Shown here in pieces: positions 9,901-17,810 of a stretch of 64,000 nucleotides of DNA. The translations under genes and the position numbers were made by a program. The stretch comes from Gimesia algae (GTDB lineage Bacteria > Planctomycetota > Planctomycetia > Planctomycetales > Planctomycetaceae): positions 3,900,369-3,964,368 of the forward strand of contig NZ_CP036343.1 of assembly GCF_007746795.1 (NCBI RefSeq), written 5' to 3'. Numbering within the stretch: position 1 is the first letter of the stretch; each line of letters starts with the position of its first letter. The notes beneath the pieces are model-generated. The model saw only the letters and a program-made list of their open reading frames with translations. It was not told the DNA's origin and searched no databases.

Positions 9901-11513
9901 TCGCGGGCTATAGGATAGTCACTCCGGTACAGCGACTGCGTCCAGATGGTCTGCCCTGTTGCGGCATCCAGAACCAGCAGACGAAATTCTCGACCTTCCT
10001 CTGCCAGGCAATATAACTTCCCATCCAGTGGTAAAGGAGCTCCCAGAAAATAATGCCCCGAATAATTAATCGGATTCTGCAGCCGTGGCCCACCCAGTTC
10101 CCATACAAACTTTCCGGTATCCGCTTCAAATGCCACCAGTCGATTAAACGAGTTGGGGACCAATACATTCTCACGATCAAGCCTGCTGAAGTGATAAAAG
10201 CCGGCAATGAACCCCACATTTTCCACACAGTAGACCAGCTTCCCATCAGTACTTAAATGCCCTGCAGTGTAATCCTGCCAGGCGCGCTGGGCCAGATATT
10301 TTTCCAGCGGCGTCTGTGGAGTACCCAGAAATTCTTCATCCGTGTTCTGTGGATCTTTGAGTAACTCCTGATACAACTTGTCTGAAAGTGTGGTCTCCCA
10401 GCTTAATTTGCCCGTCTTCAATGAAACCGCTTTGAGATTACGATGTGTTCTGAAAATCACCTGATCTCGAATAACCAGGGGACTGGCAGCCGGTAAAACA
10501 CCTGCGACATGCTTGCGGCGATGCGCGCCCAGCTTTTGCAACATTTCCGCTACCGGCGGAGGGTCCTTGAGAAGCTGCAGGAATGGATCTTGAATTGTAG
10601 AGAATTGCCAGAGGGGTTTCGCAGAGGGAACCGCAAATTCGGCAGACGCGGTACGGGCAGGACTGCCTCGGTACATGGTCCAGTCACCCTGTTCCCGCGC
10701 CACGCGTAGATCAAGCCTGCCTGTCAGCCGCGATAACCACTCCACCGGATTTTCATCCGCGGTAAAGAGAGAGACCTTTGTGCCATTCGGAAACTGGTAA
10801 ACAGGCTCTTCTGCCAGGCGCGACAGCTGCATTAATGCCTGTCGGCATTTTCCCAGGTTACCGAGATGAAACCAGGCAACAGCCAGTTTAAATGTCAGGT
10901 GTGGTTCTTTTGAAAGCGCCAGTTCATGTTGCGTACTGAGCATCTCCCAGATTTGGGTTGCTGCCAGAAAATCTCCGCGCTCGAAGTAATACCCGCCCAG
11001 CGCATAGGCTGCCTCTGCACCCGCTTTGGTAAAGAAATAGCGACGAACAATCTCGCGAAGCAGATTGTTATCATCCAGCGCTTCTGCCTGTTGCAGCATC
11101 TGATCAGCCGCAGGACCATATTGCAGTGAATAATAACGCCTGCCGGCATCAGGCAGCGTCGCGATCAACTGTTGCGCAGCCTCTTTCAGACTTTCAAAAC
11201 CAGTCACTGAATCCGTTTGCAGGAAATCTTCCGGCGCATCCAGAATGGACTGCAGCTCAGGTATCGCGACCGGATACTTTTGCTCGCTGAGCAGTTGTTT
11301 TGCATCCTGAAAACTTTTTGAATAAAGCCGACTGGTAGGGAACAGTGCATGCGGATCGCCCTCTAAAATCCCATCTCCAACCCCATCATTGCGCAAAGGC
11401 TGCGCATGACAGCTAACATTGGAAATGAGACACTGAATCAGAACCATCGTCAGTACAGCAATGCATTGATGGCATCTGATGGAAAGTCGGAATGATAATA
11501 TTTGAGAAACCAT
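6912..11513 (-). CDS. Giant secreted PQQ-like beta-propeller / TPR protein
   Basis: A protein of about 1,530 residues with a hydrophobic signal-like N terminus (CIAVLTMVLIQCLISNVSC). The first part (to about 260) reads as TPR-like helices. It is followed by PQQ-propeller strands such as LKTGKLSWETTL, FEADTGKFVWEL, LDAATGQTIWTQSL and LFDGRLIWSRP. A second helical region sits near residues 760-1060, then more propeller blades (LLTGEILWKQQG, RQTGELMWSLP). The family pattern (GxxxW at each blade) is clear, but no PQQ-dehydrogenase catalytic residues can be assigned, so this is more likely a binding or scaffold protein at the cell envelope. ATG at 11513 is chosen over an upstream GTG at 11534. A shorter paralogue lies at 13174-15312. 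Confidence 0.75.
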   Translation of the reverse strand: MVSQILSFRLSIRCHQCIAVLTMVLIQCLISNVSCHAQPLRNDGVGDGILEGDPHALFPTSRLYSKSFQDAKQLLSEQKYPVAIPELQSILDAPEDFLQTDSVTGFESLKEAAQQLIATLPDAGRRYYSLQYGPAADQMLQQAEALDDNNLLREIVRRYFFTKAGAEAAYALGGYYFERGDFLAATQIWEMLSTQHELALSKEPHLTFKLAVAWFHLGNLGKCRQALMQLSRLAEEPVYQFPNGTKVSLFTADENPVEWLSRLTGRLDLRVAREQGDWTMYRGSPARTASAEFAVPSAKPLWQFSTIQDPFLQLLKDPPPVAEMLQKLGAHRRKHVAGVLPAASPLVIRDQVIFRTHRNLKAVSLKTGKLSWETTLSDKLYQELLKDPQNTDEEFLGTPQTPLEKYLAQRAWQDYTAGHLSTDGKLVYCVENVGFIAGFYHFSRLDRENVLVPNSFNRLVAFEADTGKFVWELGGPRLQNPINYSGHYFLGAPLPLDGKLYCLAEEGREFRLLVLDAATGQTIWTQSLYRSDYPIARDYTTDRRPLDHIRRRIGLSPSAAHGVLVCPTGSGCTIGIDLIQRKLLWRQVDTGGKEISMFAAFARDFNGNDEGWAEFTPVIIGNRVLIESRKSQTLQCLSLFDGRLIWSRPRRNNLFIATIHDGKILLVGNDQIEALKLSDGSLAWPKPQPIGAPSGRGIVVKNTYYQPVETGEILSIRLDDGLVLARTRVETEGLVGNLAAAGGMLVSQSESEVVGFQSVTAIEEQIRQASLSKQPEDQAIAQLLKGELKLFAGDVTQAMQFIDQSLQIKPTLRARRLYADIFLESLGHDFAPNEKLIPKMKSLLVDEGQRKRFFQILAVNYQQRGNLQAALLNYLRLSELKGLLESEPVKGGEFVRTDRWIRSQLELLTLRASVEDRKKIAAFFSRYYSEKLVHADRVALERFLQCCGNLPETQQARMILVARLDQEIDSAQEEDRAYLQSALMRHLKHLRSSQQPVVAAYATAKLTEIYLSANRNAQAEEYIGELRTRWPDVVCMDGKTASQLAEQWEAQLDRKQAVSASAWQGKSVEVYRGEQNKGQNTSLTVEIIGLSNALFNNYRLEVGPAKEWLFAYDGQGQPQWSFSLLKAEIEVPQQPYFSARVFQQYLVVNFGAEFFILDTLNRDSEDRPLLLWKQRLMSGPPSVRDYISIERTGVAPVLREYLTRNMDRELLGRIGTINEEFICYQIGSDLIAADLLTGEILWKQQGFGISSRHYGDAEHVIVIAGQEQAEQRYVVLSGQNGDVINTFKLDQGESPIFAFERYLLTLTIEADNDRQLHLKDLTKDEEIWSQKLSENSIYTLGQNYEIVMMHPDGTIAFLDLMTGEQKFAVQGQPASKMINLLVLRNSRQYLVFVSLPYIAADRADATRGRVVFRSLSLTSYLFNGMAYSIDRQTGELMWSLPLETQGIDFSQFLDLPVMTFGIRRIRGITSTDGTQVDLQVVDLRNGDVVLKETTTSNRLRIWVVPDLERNDILIEPFQIRLSFEDPPIAAKKP

Positions 11514-11618
11514 AGGCAAATGAAAGAATTCCACTTTCCATAATTCTGATTTAAAGTAACACAGGTCCCGGGCGTGCGTCGAAGCCAGTGGTCCCGCTTG
11601 AAGAATAATCCAGTAGCG

Positions 11619-12311
11619 TCAATGAACAATCAGTCTCGTATCTGCAATGACCTCTCTGATTTCTTCCGGCTTCAGCTGTCCTGCCTGCCAGGCACGGTTT
11701 GCTATGACAACACCTTCCCACATCATCACATTCACACTGGCGTCCTGCTTTATATTGTAACCCGGAGGACCGGCTGTTCCTTCATAAACGGTTAGTGGGA
11801 CATGCTTAATCTGGTTTTCACTGGCGATTTTCTCCAGATCCCTTTTTACGTCAACGGGTGTATCAGTCAGCATCACAACAAAAGCAGCCAGTTTCTCATC
11901 CTGATGCGTGGCGACTTCTGAATCAATTTTCTTAATCAACATTGTTGTCGGTGCATCCAACTCTCTGACAAAGATACCCACAACAGGCCGCTCACCATAC
12001 AGGCAGCGATAACACAATGTCTTCCCTTTATTGGGACCGGTCACATCAGACACTTCAAATGGCATGGGAATCGCGCCAATCTCCATACCCGACTGATAAG
12101 TCACCCGTTCTGTCTGCGCTTGATCTGCATCCATCGCAGACTGTTCTGCTGTGGAAACGTCTGCTGTGGAGTTTTCCAAATCTTTCTCAGAGACACCAGT
12201 CTGAGACTGGGCTGTTTGCCCGGATTTTTCACAACCGGTACCCCACATCAAACCTGAGAGAGAAATAAGCATGACAGCCGATAGAATTCTGGTGAAACGG
12301 ACAGCATGCAC
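11619..12311 (-). CDS. Thioredoxin-fold-like lipoprotein
   Basis: This 230-residue protein starts at GTG 12311, supported by GAGGAGGG eight bases upstream. It has a lipoprotein signal ending in a lipobox-like WGTGC, then a Gln/Ser/Thr/Asp-rich linker. The globular part reads DVTGPNKGKTLCYRCLYG followed by RPVVGIFVREL, resembling the AhpC/thioredoxin-fold proteins common in planctomycetes, with a CxxC (CYRC). The exact function is unknown; a redox role at the periplasmic face is inferred from the CxxC and from the exported peroxiredoxin immediately upstream on the same strand. Confidence 0.6.
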   Translation of the reverse strand: MHAVRFTRILSAVMLISLSGLMWGTGCEKSGQTAQSQTGVSEKDLENSTADVSTAEQSAMDADQAQTERVTYQSGMEIGAIPMPFEVSDVTGPNKGKTLCYRCLYGERPVVGIFVRELDAPTTMLIKKIDSEVATHQDEKLAAFVVMLTDTPVDVKRDLEKIASENQIKHVPLTVYEGTAGPPGYNIKQDASVNVMMWEGVVIANRAWQAGQLKPEEIREVIADTRLIVH

Positions 12312-12469
12312 AGCTCAATCCCTCCTCGGTCACAATAAGAACTACTTCACCCGCAGCATCAATTGTACGTCGTCAGTCTATTGGCTGTCGAGTACGAAAG
12401 ATGCATTTTGCGGATGAGTTGGTAGTCTGATTGAGAGATTTTGAACGAAATGTTCAAGCAAATCCCTGA

Positions 12470-13075
12470 TTACGATTTCAGCTGGTTGACCACTTCCAAA
12501 ATCGCTTTACTGTCGTCAGCAGCTTTGACTTTGGTATTTTTCATCACAACTTTGCCATTTTTGTCAATCACAAAAGTCCAGCGTGCCGCTGTTACACCGC
12601 GTGTTAAGGTTTCTTCCTTACCATCAATAGTGCGTTTAATTGATCCGCCTGCTTTCAGAGGCACACCAAACTTTTTGGCAACCCCGCCATCTTCATCAGC
12701 CAGCAGAGTGAAATTCAAATCATGCTCTTTCTTGAAGAGCTGATGATTGCGAACGGAATCACCACTGACGCCGATCACTTCCACATTTTCCCCCTGCAGC
12801 TTTTTCATATCATCACGAAAACCACACGCCTGCTTGGTACAGCCGCCCGTTAAATCAGCAGGGTAGAAATACACGACAAGTACCTTCTTGCCAACATAGT
12901 CCGTTGATTTCCAGCCTTTGCCCTGATCGTCCTTTGCAGTAAAAGCGGGAGCACTGTCACCCACTTCCAGTTTGCCGGGAGGTGCATTCACCTGGCCGAA
13001 CGCATTTGCAGTCAGACTGCACATACAGGCAAAACTCAACATCAAACCGAGGAACTCACGATACGAAAACTTCAT
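12470..13075 (-). CDS. Exported peroxiredoxin of the Bcp/PrxQ type
   Basis: Peroxiredoxins reduce peroxides with a reactive cysteine. The mature part begins KLEVGDSAPAFTAKDDQGKG and carries YPADLTGGCTKQACGFRDD. This holds the peroxidatic Cys in a PxxxTxxC motif and a second Cys five residues on, as in atypical two-Cys PrxQ/Bcp enzymes. VIGVSGDS and RWTFVIDKNGKV are also typical. The N terminus (MKFSYREFLGLMLSFACMCS, then LTANAFGQ) is a signal peptide, so it acts outside the cytoplasm. ATG at 13075 is preferred over the longer frame because AAGGTG lies about eight bases upstream. It is flanked by the thioredoxin-like lipoprotein and a propeller protein. Confidence 0.88.
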   Translation of the reverse strand: MKFSYREFLGLMLSFACMCSLTANAFGQVNAPPGKLEVGDSAPAFTAKDDQGKGWKSTDYVGKKVLVVYFYPADLTGGCTKQACGFRDDMKKLQGENVEVIGVSGDSVRNHQLFKKEHDLNFTLLADEDGGVAKKFGVPLKAGGSIKRTIDGKEETLTRGVTAARWTFVIDKNGKVVMKNTKVKAADDSKAILEVVNQLKS

Positions 13076-13173
13076 GTCATTCACCTTGTCTAAAAAGTAT
13101 AAAATCATGTTTTGTAAACAGTACTCTTGAATATAAAACGGGACACCGTCTATTTGATACTTAACGCAGATAT

Positions 13174-15312
13174 TTATTTCGAATCATTCATCGGGATACG
13201 CGCATCAGTTCCAAACGCCGTCAACCTGCGCGGTTGCGCGACCAGCAACTGATTTCCCACTACCACTAAATTGCCGCCCGACTCGCCGTACTGTTTCCGC
13301 AGAGATATCCTCTGTTTCAGGTATCCCTGTTCTGCATGTACAACCAGAATCTCCTCTCTTAAAGGCCAGTAAATATACTTGCCGGCTAAAATTCCTCTTC
13401 CATATCCAAAACCTTCAGGATCGTGATAACCAGTTTTCCAGGTGATCCTGCCAGTATCTCGATCCAGTCCAAACAACCGGTTTCCACTGATAACCAGTGT
13501 TGACTGTGTCACCCCCAGAAGATTTCGTATCTGCTCCGGCCATTGCCTCTGCCAGAGCAGTAATCCAGATTCCGCATCGAAAGCCATCAGTTGAGAGGAA
13601 TCCTGTGGTGCAGCAAATAGTATCCCCCGATCATAGAGACAGGGAACCAGTCCTGTTTTCATATGATTACTCAACTCATCTCTGTCAGTCTTATCCTGAG
13701 AAGGATATGTGACCAGCCAGTTCAACTTTCCATCAACGGTATCCAGGGAAGCGATTGCCCCCATGTCAGTCGAGAGGTAAAGTTGATCTTCCCCCAGAGT
13801 CAGTAGCAGATGACTGATGTAATTGACTCCTTCCTCAATACTTCTCAATGCCAGACAGATTTTCTGATTCCAGATCAATTCGCCTGTGTCAGCAGAAAAA
13901 CAGGCCACATTCGTCTGCACTTCAGGAAAACCCCGATGTAATACCACATACAGCCTGTTGCCTGAGACAACAGGTGCCCCTTCAAAAGACCAGACAAAAT
14001 TTTGCTCTCGCAGCTGGGCAGATGATATTTTCCATAACAGTTTGCCTTGCCCCTGATCGAGGTCAAGACAGACAAGATCAGAAAACAGTCCCAGTCGTTC
14101 GTCTTTGGCAACGGATGTTACCGGTGATCCCATGCGGGCAAAAAGGCGACCTCCTGCAATCGTGGATGTATAGCGGGGCACACCTACCACGGGTCGAAAA
14201 GGCAGACGGCTGACGCGATGACTGGCAGACGGATAAAGAATCGGGCTGGCCCCCTGGTCCTGAGACCAGGCAGGCAACCCTGTTTTCCAGTTCAACCCAT
14301 AGATTCGCTCGGCGTCATTGAAGAAAACGTGTTCCTGATGAACGACGGGAAACAGTCCCGGGGGTACGCGAAATCCAAATGCCGGTTTCGCGGTAAATTC
14401 CTGACTCCAGACCATCGGCACTGGAAATGTCCACGCAATCCTGCCAATCTCCAGTTGATGCGCGGCTTTGAAATTCCGTGTCTGATGTCCGGCAAATGTG
14501 TTTATCTCTCCCTGATTCTCAGGCAGCGCAACCCGGCTGCGATCAGCAAGAATTTCAGCCAGCAAGGCGGACAGATTTCCCTCTTTGCCTGCCAGCTTTC
14601 CATCTGTCTCCGGATACTTTTTGCGGAACTGACTATATTCAAAGTCAGCCTGACTGAAATTTCCTTCGAAGAAACTGACCAGAATCAGACGAGCCAGAAT
14701 TTCAGGAACCGGTAAGTCTGTATCGGGATAATGAAATAATCCGGTATCATAGACGGGAGAAGCAGAAGCAGTCCGCGGAATCAGCTTACGCCAGCAGGAG
14801 CGTGCTTCCGCCAGTTGCCCCTGCTCCCAGGCCAGTTCTCCCAGCAGATTCAGGGCATCATCCCCGTAACTGCTCATCAAAGCCTGTTCGGTAATGTTGA
14901 TCAGGGGTTGCTGCTCACGCGAGTTGGCTATCGCTTCCTCATACCAGCGCTTGGCGCGGGGATCTACTTTTTCCCGGTAAATGGCAATTGCTTCAGGCGG
15001 AAATCCTGCCAGCAGATTCTGGCAATATTCAGACACGCGCAAATATCTCCCGGGAGATTCGGGATACAACGAGTCGCCATACTCATCAGAGATTTGAATG
15101 AGAATCTTGACCGCATCTTCCCATTGCTGCTCAGTCAGATAATCGCGTACGGACCCCATTTTCTTGAGTACCGTATTATTGACATCCAGTGATACAGATT
15201 CTCGAAAGCGGGATGTGATGACCTGCGATTCCGGTTGCGCCAGACCAATCTCAGTTGAGAAACTGAACGCTCCGCATACTAAAAGAGCGATACAACCGCG
15301 AAGTCTCTGCAT
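13174..15312 (-). CDS. Secreted PQQ-like beta-propeller protein with helical N-terminal domain
   Basis: A 712-residue protein with a signal peptide (LRGCIALLVCGAFSFSTEIGLAQ). Residues to about 250 look like a TPR-type helical domain. The rest has PQQ-propeller blades: LNWKTGLPAWSQ, DQGQGKLLWKI, SADTGELIWNQ, DTVDGKLNWLV, DAESGLLLWQRQ and DRDTGRITWKTG. It has the same architecture as the 1,530-residue protein downstream, suggesting a duplication with later growth of the other copy. No quinoprotein active site is recognised. It starts with ATG at 15312; about 70 bp separates its stop from the peroxiredoxin start. Confidence 0.75.
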   Translation of the reverse strand: MQRLRGCIALLVCGAFSFSTEIGLAQPESQVITSRFRESVSLDVNNTVLKKMGSVRDYLTEQQWEDAVKILIQISDEYGDSLYPESPGRYLRVSEYCQNLLAGFPPEAIAIYREKVDPRAKRWYEEAIANSREQQPLINITEQALMSSYGDDALNLLGELAWEQGQLAEARSCWRKLIPRTASASPVYDTGLFHYPDTDLPVPEILARLILVSFFEGNFSQADFEYSQFRKKYPETDGKLAGKEGNLSALLAEILADRSRVALPENQGEINTFAGHQTRNFKAAHQLEIGRIAWTFPVPMVWSQEFTAKPAFGFRVPPGLFPVVHQEHVFFNDAERIYGLNWKTGLPAWSQDQGASPILYPSASHRVSRLPFRPVVGVPRYTSTIAGGRLFARMGSPVTSVAKDERLGLFSDLVCLDLDQGQGKLLWKISSAQLREQNFVWSFEGAPVVSGNRLYVVLHRGFPEVQTNVACFSADTGELIWNQKICLALRSIEEGVNYISHLLLTLGEDQLYLSTDMGAIASLDTVDGKLNWLVTYPSQDKTDRDELSNHMKTGLVPCLYDRGILFAAPQDSSQLMAFDAESGLLLWQRQWPEQIRNLLGVTQSTLVISGNRLFGLDRDTGRITWKTGYHDPEGFGYGRGILAGKYIYWPLREEILVVHAEQGYLKQRISLRKQYGESGGNLVVVGNQLLVAQPRRLTAFGTDARIPMNDSK

Positions 15313-15356
15313 GGTCCTGAATTCCTCACCATTTTCAACAACGGTTTACAGGCACT

Positions 15357-15385
15357 AAAAAGGACACGCCCGGTTAGACGTGTCC
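15357..15385 (-). terminator. Rho-independent terminator of the cupredoxin-like gene
   Basis: On the minus strand, GGACACG and CGTGTCC form a perfect 7-bp stem around a 10-nt loop, followed directly by TTTTT. It lies 32 bp past the stop of the upstream minus-strand gene and separates it from the propeller gene. Confidence 0.85.
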
Positions 15386-15416
15386 CTATCTGAAACCTCT
15401 GAAATTCAGAGAGTTC

Positions 15417-16196
15417 TTATTTCGTTTCAAATTGCGATGGTTTGAATTTAACTTCACCCATATCAACGGTTTCACCCGGCTTGATGTTCACGGTAAATTT
15501 GCGATCCAGATAGCCAGCTCTTTCCTGCCAGATACGGAAATCATTTTTTCCGGCAGGCAGGTTTTCAATCGTAAATTTGCCGTCTTTATCAGAAACCACA
15601 GCGTAGGGATGATCCACAACAAACCAGTAAGCAGTCATCCAGGGGTGAATGTCACATTTCACCTGCATGGGCAAAATTTCTGGAATGACGTTTTCGACTT
15701 CTTTACCTTCACGATCATTGGGAGCGAGGATAAAATTTACCGCCTGATTTTTGAGCGGAAAGGTATGAGTATTATGGGCAACAGGATCACCTGACTTAAC
15801 GATTACTTTCTGATCGGTCCGCACAACCAAAGCGTGTGGTTCGAAAGTACAGCCTTTCTGATCAAAGACAATGGACTTCTCTTTTGACTCTTTCAAATCA
15901 GGATGGACATCTTTAGCCCGTCTCATATACATGAAGACATTGGCTATCCCTTTGTTTTCCGAATTGATGACCAGGTCATTATTCAAATGCTCCATTGCCG
16001 CACATACGGTGGGGTCTTTGACAGTCGGGTCACCTTTGGCACGCTGTACGACAGGTTTGGGAACCTCACCATCATAAACAAACCGGCCTGTTACCGATCC
16101 CCAACCTGCTGCAGAAACGGTTTCCGGTAAGAGAAAACAGAAACCAGAAATCAGGAGAGCAGCAATTAATATCCGGCTAAGATTCAACTTTCGCAT
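15417..16196 (-). CDS. Secreted cupredoxin-like protein with a carboxypeptidase-regulatory-like domain
   Basis: Translated from ATG 16196 (GAGG ten bases upstream) the protein has 259 residues. The frame extends 29 codons further up, but that part lacks a signal sequence. The signal peptide is followed by GSVTGRFVYDGEVPKP. A middle region holds AHNTHTFPL and then VKCDIHPWMTAYWFV, in which CxxHxxM plus an upstream His match the ligand layout of a type 1 copper site. The C-terminal 65 residues (DGKFTIENLPAGKNDFRIW ... VDMGEVKF) look like a carboxypeptidase-regulatory-like beta-sandwich. It resembles proteins often called methylamine-utilisation-like or plastocyanin-like in planctomycetes. Copper binding is inferred from the motif only. 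Confidence 0.75.
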   Translation of the reverse strand: MRKLNLSRILIAALLISGFCFLLPETVSAAGWGSVTGRFVYDGEVPKPVVQRAKGDPTVKDPTVCAAMEHLNNDLVINSENKGIANVFMYMRRAKDVHPDLKESKEKSIVFDQKGCTFEPHALVVRTDQKVIVKSGDPVAHNTHTFPLKNQAVNFILAPNDREGKEVENVIPEILPMQVKCDIHPWMTAYWFVVDHPYAVVSDKDGKFTIENLPAGKNDFRIWQERAGYLDRKFTVNIKPGETVDMGEVKFKPSQFETK

Positions 16197-16537
16197 AATT
16201 AAAATACCTCGTCTATTTGAATATGATTGATCAGACCATCGTGAGGAAGGAGCACGGAAACCCTGTTGACGCTGTCGCTTCAAACCAGGAAAACTGCACT
16301 GTAGGAAGGTAACAAGTCAAGCGAGATCCGTATTTTCTACAAACCACCCGCTTTGTGTGTATGTATTCTATAGTCAGGATGACACAAAAAACTACCAAAA
16401 TCAAGTATCCATGAAACAGGATTACAGCAATTTCTGGGATCAAAGCGGCCTAAAATACAGAATCTATCGAAAATGGTTGCCGTAAACCCTGCTCTGAAAA
16501 CCGTACAGAACGACAGATCGTCACCTTCGAAAGACAT
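16197..16537. other. Intergenic region upstream of the cupredoxin-like gene
   Basis: About 340 bp between the stop of lpxK and the start of the cupredoxin-like gene, both on the minus strand. It is presumably the promoter and leader of the latter. I see no terminator hairpin after lpxK and no coding sequence of convincing character. Confidence 0.4.
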
Positions 16538-17584
16538 TTATTTTATAAGACCCTGCAATACCTGCTCCAGAAACTCGCTCCCCTCCCGGATCTCAACACC
16601 GATTTCGACCCCCCAGACCGGAACGCCACAAAACATAGGTTCACTCATTTTTACTAAATCCTTACCTGTTGTCAGAATCAGGTCGACTTCGGCCTCCCTG
16701 GCCTGGGCCCCGATCTCCTGCACATCATCGCTGGAGTAATGATGATGATCTGCGAATACCTGAAGCCCGGCGACATCAAATCCAGCCTGCTCCAGCGTGA
16801 GTCGAAAGCCTGCTGGATTTCCAATCGCGCAAAATGCCCAGACCCGTTTACCATTGACGGACTTCAGGGACAGTGCTTCATTCTTCACATTGATCAAAAC
16901 GCGGGGCTGAAACGTGGCTGTCGCGATTCGATCAGCGGGAACCAGCCTGGTTAATTCCTGGCTCAATTGCTCCAGTTCGGGAGCGGAACATTGATCGACG
17001 CGTGTCAGAATCACAAAGTCAGCGCGCCTGAGTGACGATTTTGGCTCGCGCATTAATCCCCGGGGCAGCAGAGAACCGTAGCCCCACGGACAAACAGCGT
17101 CGATCAAAACCAGATCAACAGTTCGCTCCAGCTTTCGATGCTGAAACCCGTCATCCAGGATCAGTATCTGAGCCCCCTCTTGAATGGCCTTTACTGCGGA
17201 ATCACCACGGTCCGGATTCTGAAAATGGGGAACGCCGGGACACAGTCGATCCAGCAACAGTTTTTCATCATTCACTTCACCCGGTAGCGCTCGATATCCA
17301 CGGCTCAGCAGCGCAACCTGCTTTTGATGGTTCTGAAACCATTGTGTGAGATAAGCGACGAAAGGAGTCTTACCAGTCCCTCCCGTAGTCAGATTCCCCA
17401 GACTGATCACAGGTACTTCAACAGTTCTGACACTTCGAAGTCGCCAGTCAAACATCCGATTACGAACACTGACACCGACTCGATACAGCAGGCTCAGAAA
17501 TCGGAAGCAGGGTTTATAAAGCAGACGGGCGCGCCAGTCCTGTCTCTGGCCCGAGATGATTCTCAGATATTCCACTTCGTCCAC
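16538..17584 (-). CDS. lpxK: Tetraacyldisaccharide 4'-kinase (lipid A biosynthesis)
   Basis: LpxK phosphorylates the 4' position of tetraacyldisaccharide-1-phosphate at the inner face of the cytoplasmic membrane, giving lipid IVA. The 348-residue length fits. The signature P-loop is VISLGNLTTGGTGKTPF at about residues 60-75. LLSRGYR, ILDDGFQHR, LLPRGLMREP, ADFVILTR and AFCAIGNPAGF follow in the family order. It starts at GTG 17584. The gene implies an LPS-type outer membrane. A long hairpin region separates it from the upstream gene; other lpx genes are not in the window. Confidence 0.93.
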   Translation of the reverse strand: MDEVEYLRIISGQRQDWRARLLYKPCFRFLSLLYRVGVSVRNRMFDWRLRSVRTVEVPVISLGNLTTGGTGKTPFVAYLTQWFQNHQKQVALLSRGYRALPGEVNDEKLLLDRLCPGVPHFQNPDRGDSAVKAIQEGAQILILDDGFQHRKLERTVDLVLIDAVCPWGYGSLLPRGLMREPKSSLRRADFVILTRVDQCSAPELEQLSQELTRLVPADRIATATFQPRVLINVKNEALSLKSVNGKRVWAFCAIGNPAGFRLTLEQAGFDVAGLQVFADHHHYSSDDVQEIGAQAREAEVDLILTTGKDLVKMSEPMFCGVPVWGVEIGVEIREGSEFLEQVLQGLIK

Positions 17585-17645
17585 GAATCAGCCTGCCTGC
17601 AAACACTACAGCATGAAATGAGTCGGCGGTGACATTACAAAGAAC

Positions 17646-17743
17646 ACGCCCTGTTCAGAACATGATAGCTGAGTCGTTTCCGTCTGGCTAATCAGCAGCC
17701 AGACTTAGTGACACAATCTACTATCATGCTCTCTACAGGGCGT
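17646..17743. other. Nested inverted repeats forming a long hairpin
   Basis: Three pairs of exact arms nest inside each other: 17646-17654 with 17735-17743 (ACGCCCTGT/ACAGGGCGT), 17661-17668 with 17721-17728 (CATGATAG/CTATCATG) and 17682-17689 with 17697-17704 (GTCTGGCT/AGCCAGAC). The 98-base element lies between two minus-strand genes. It could be a terminator-like end of the upstream transcript, a small structured RNA, or a dispersed repeat. Confidence 0.6.
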
Positions 17744-17810
17744 CGTTTCGGTCGGAAAACCCAACCGTTTCTATTGTATTCCGCTTATTTTCACAGAAAT
17801 AATTTCCTGT

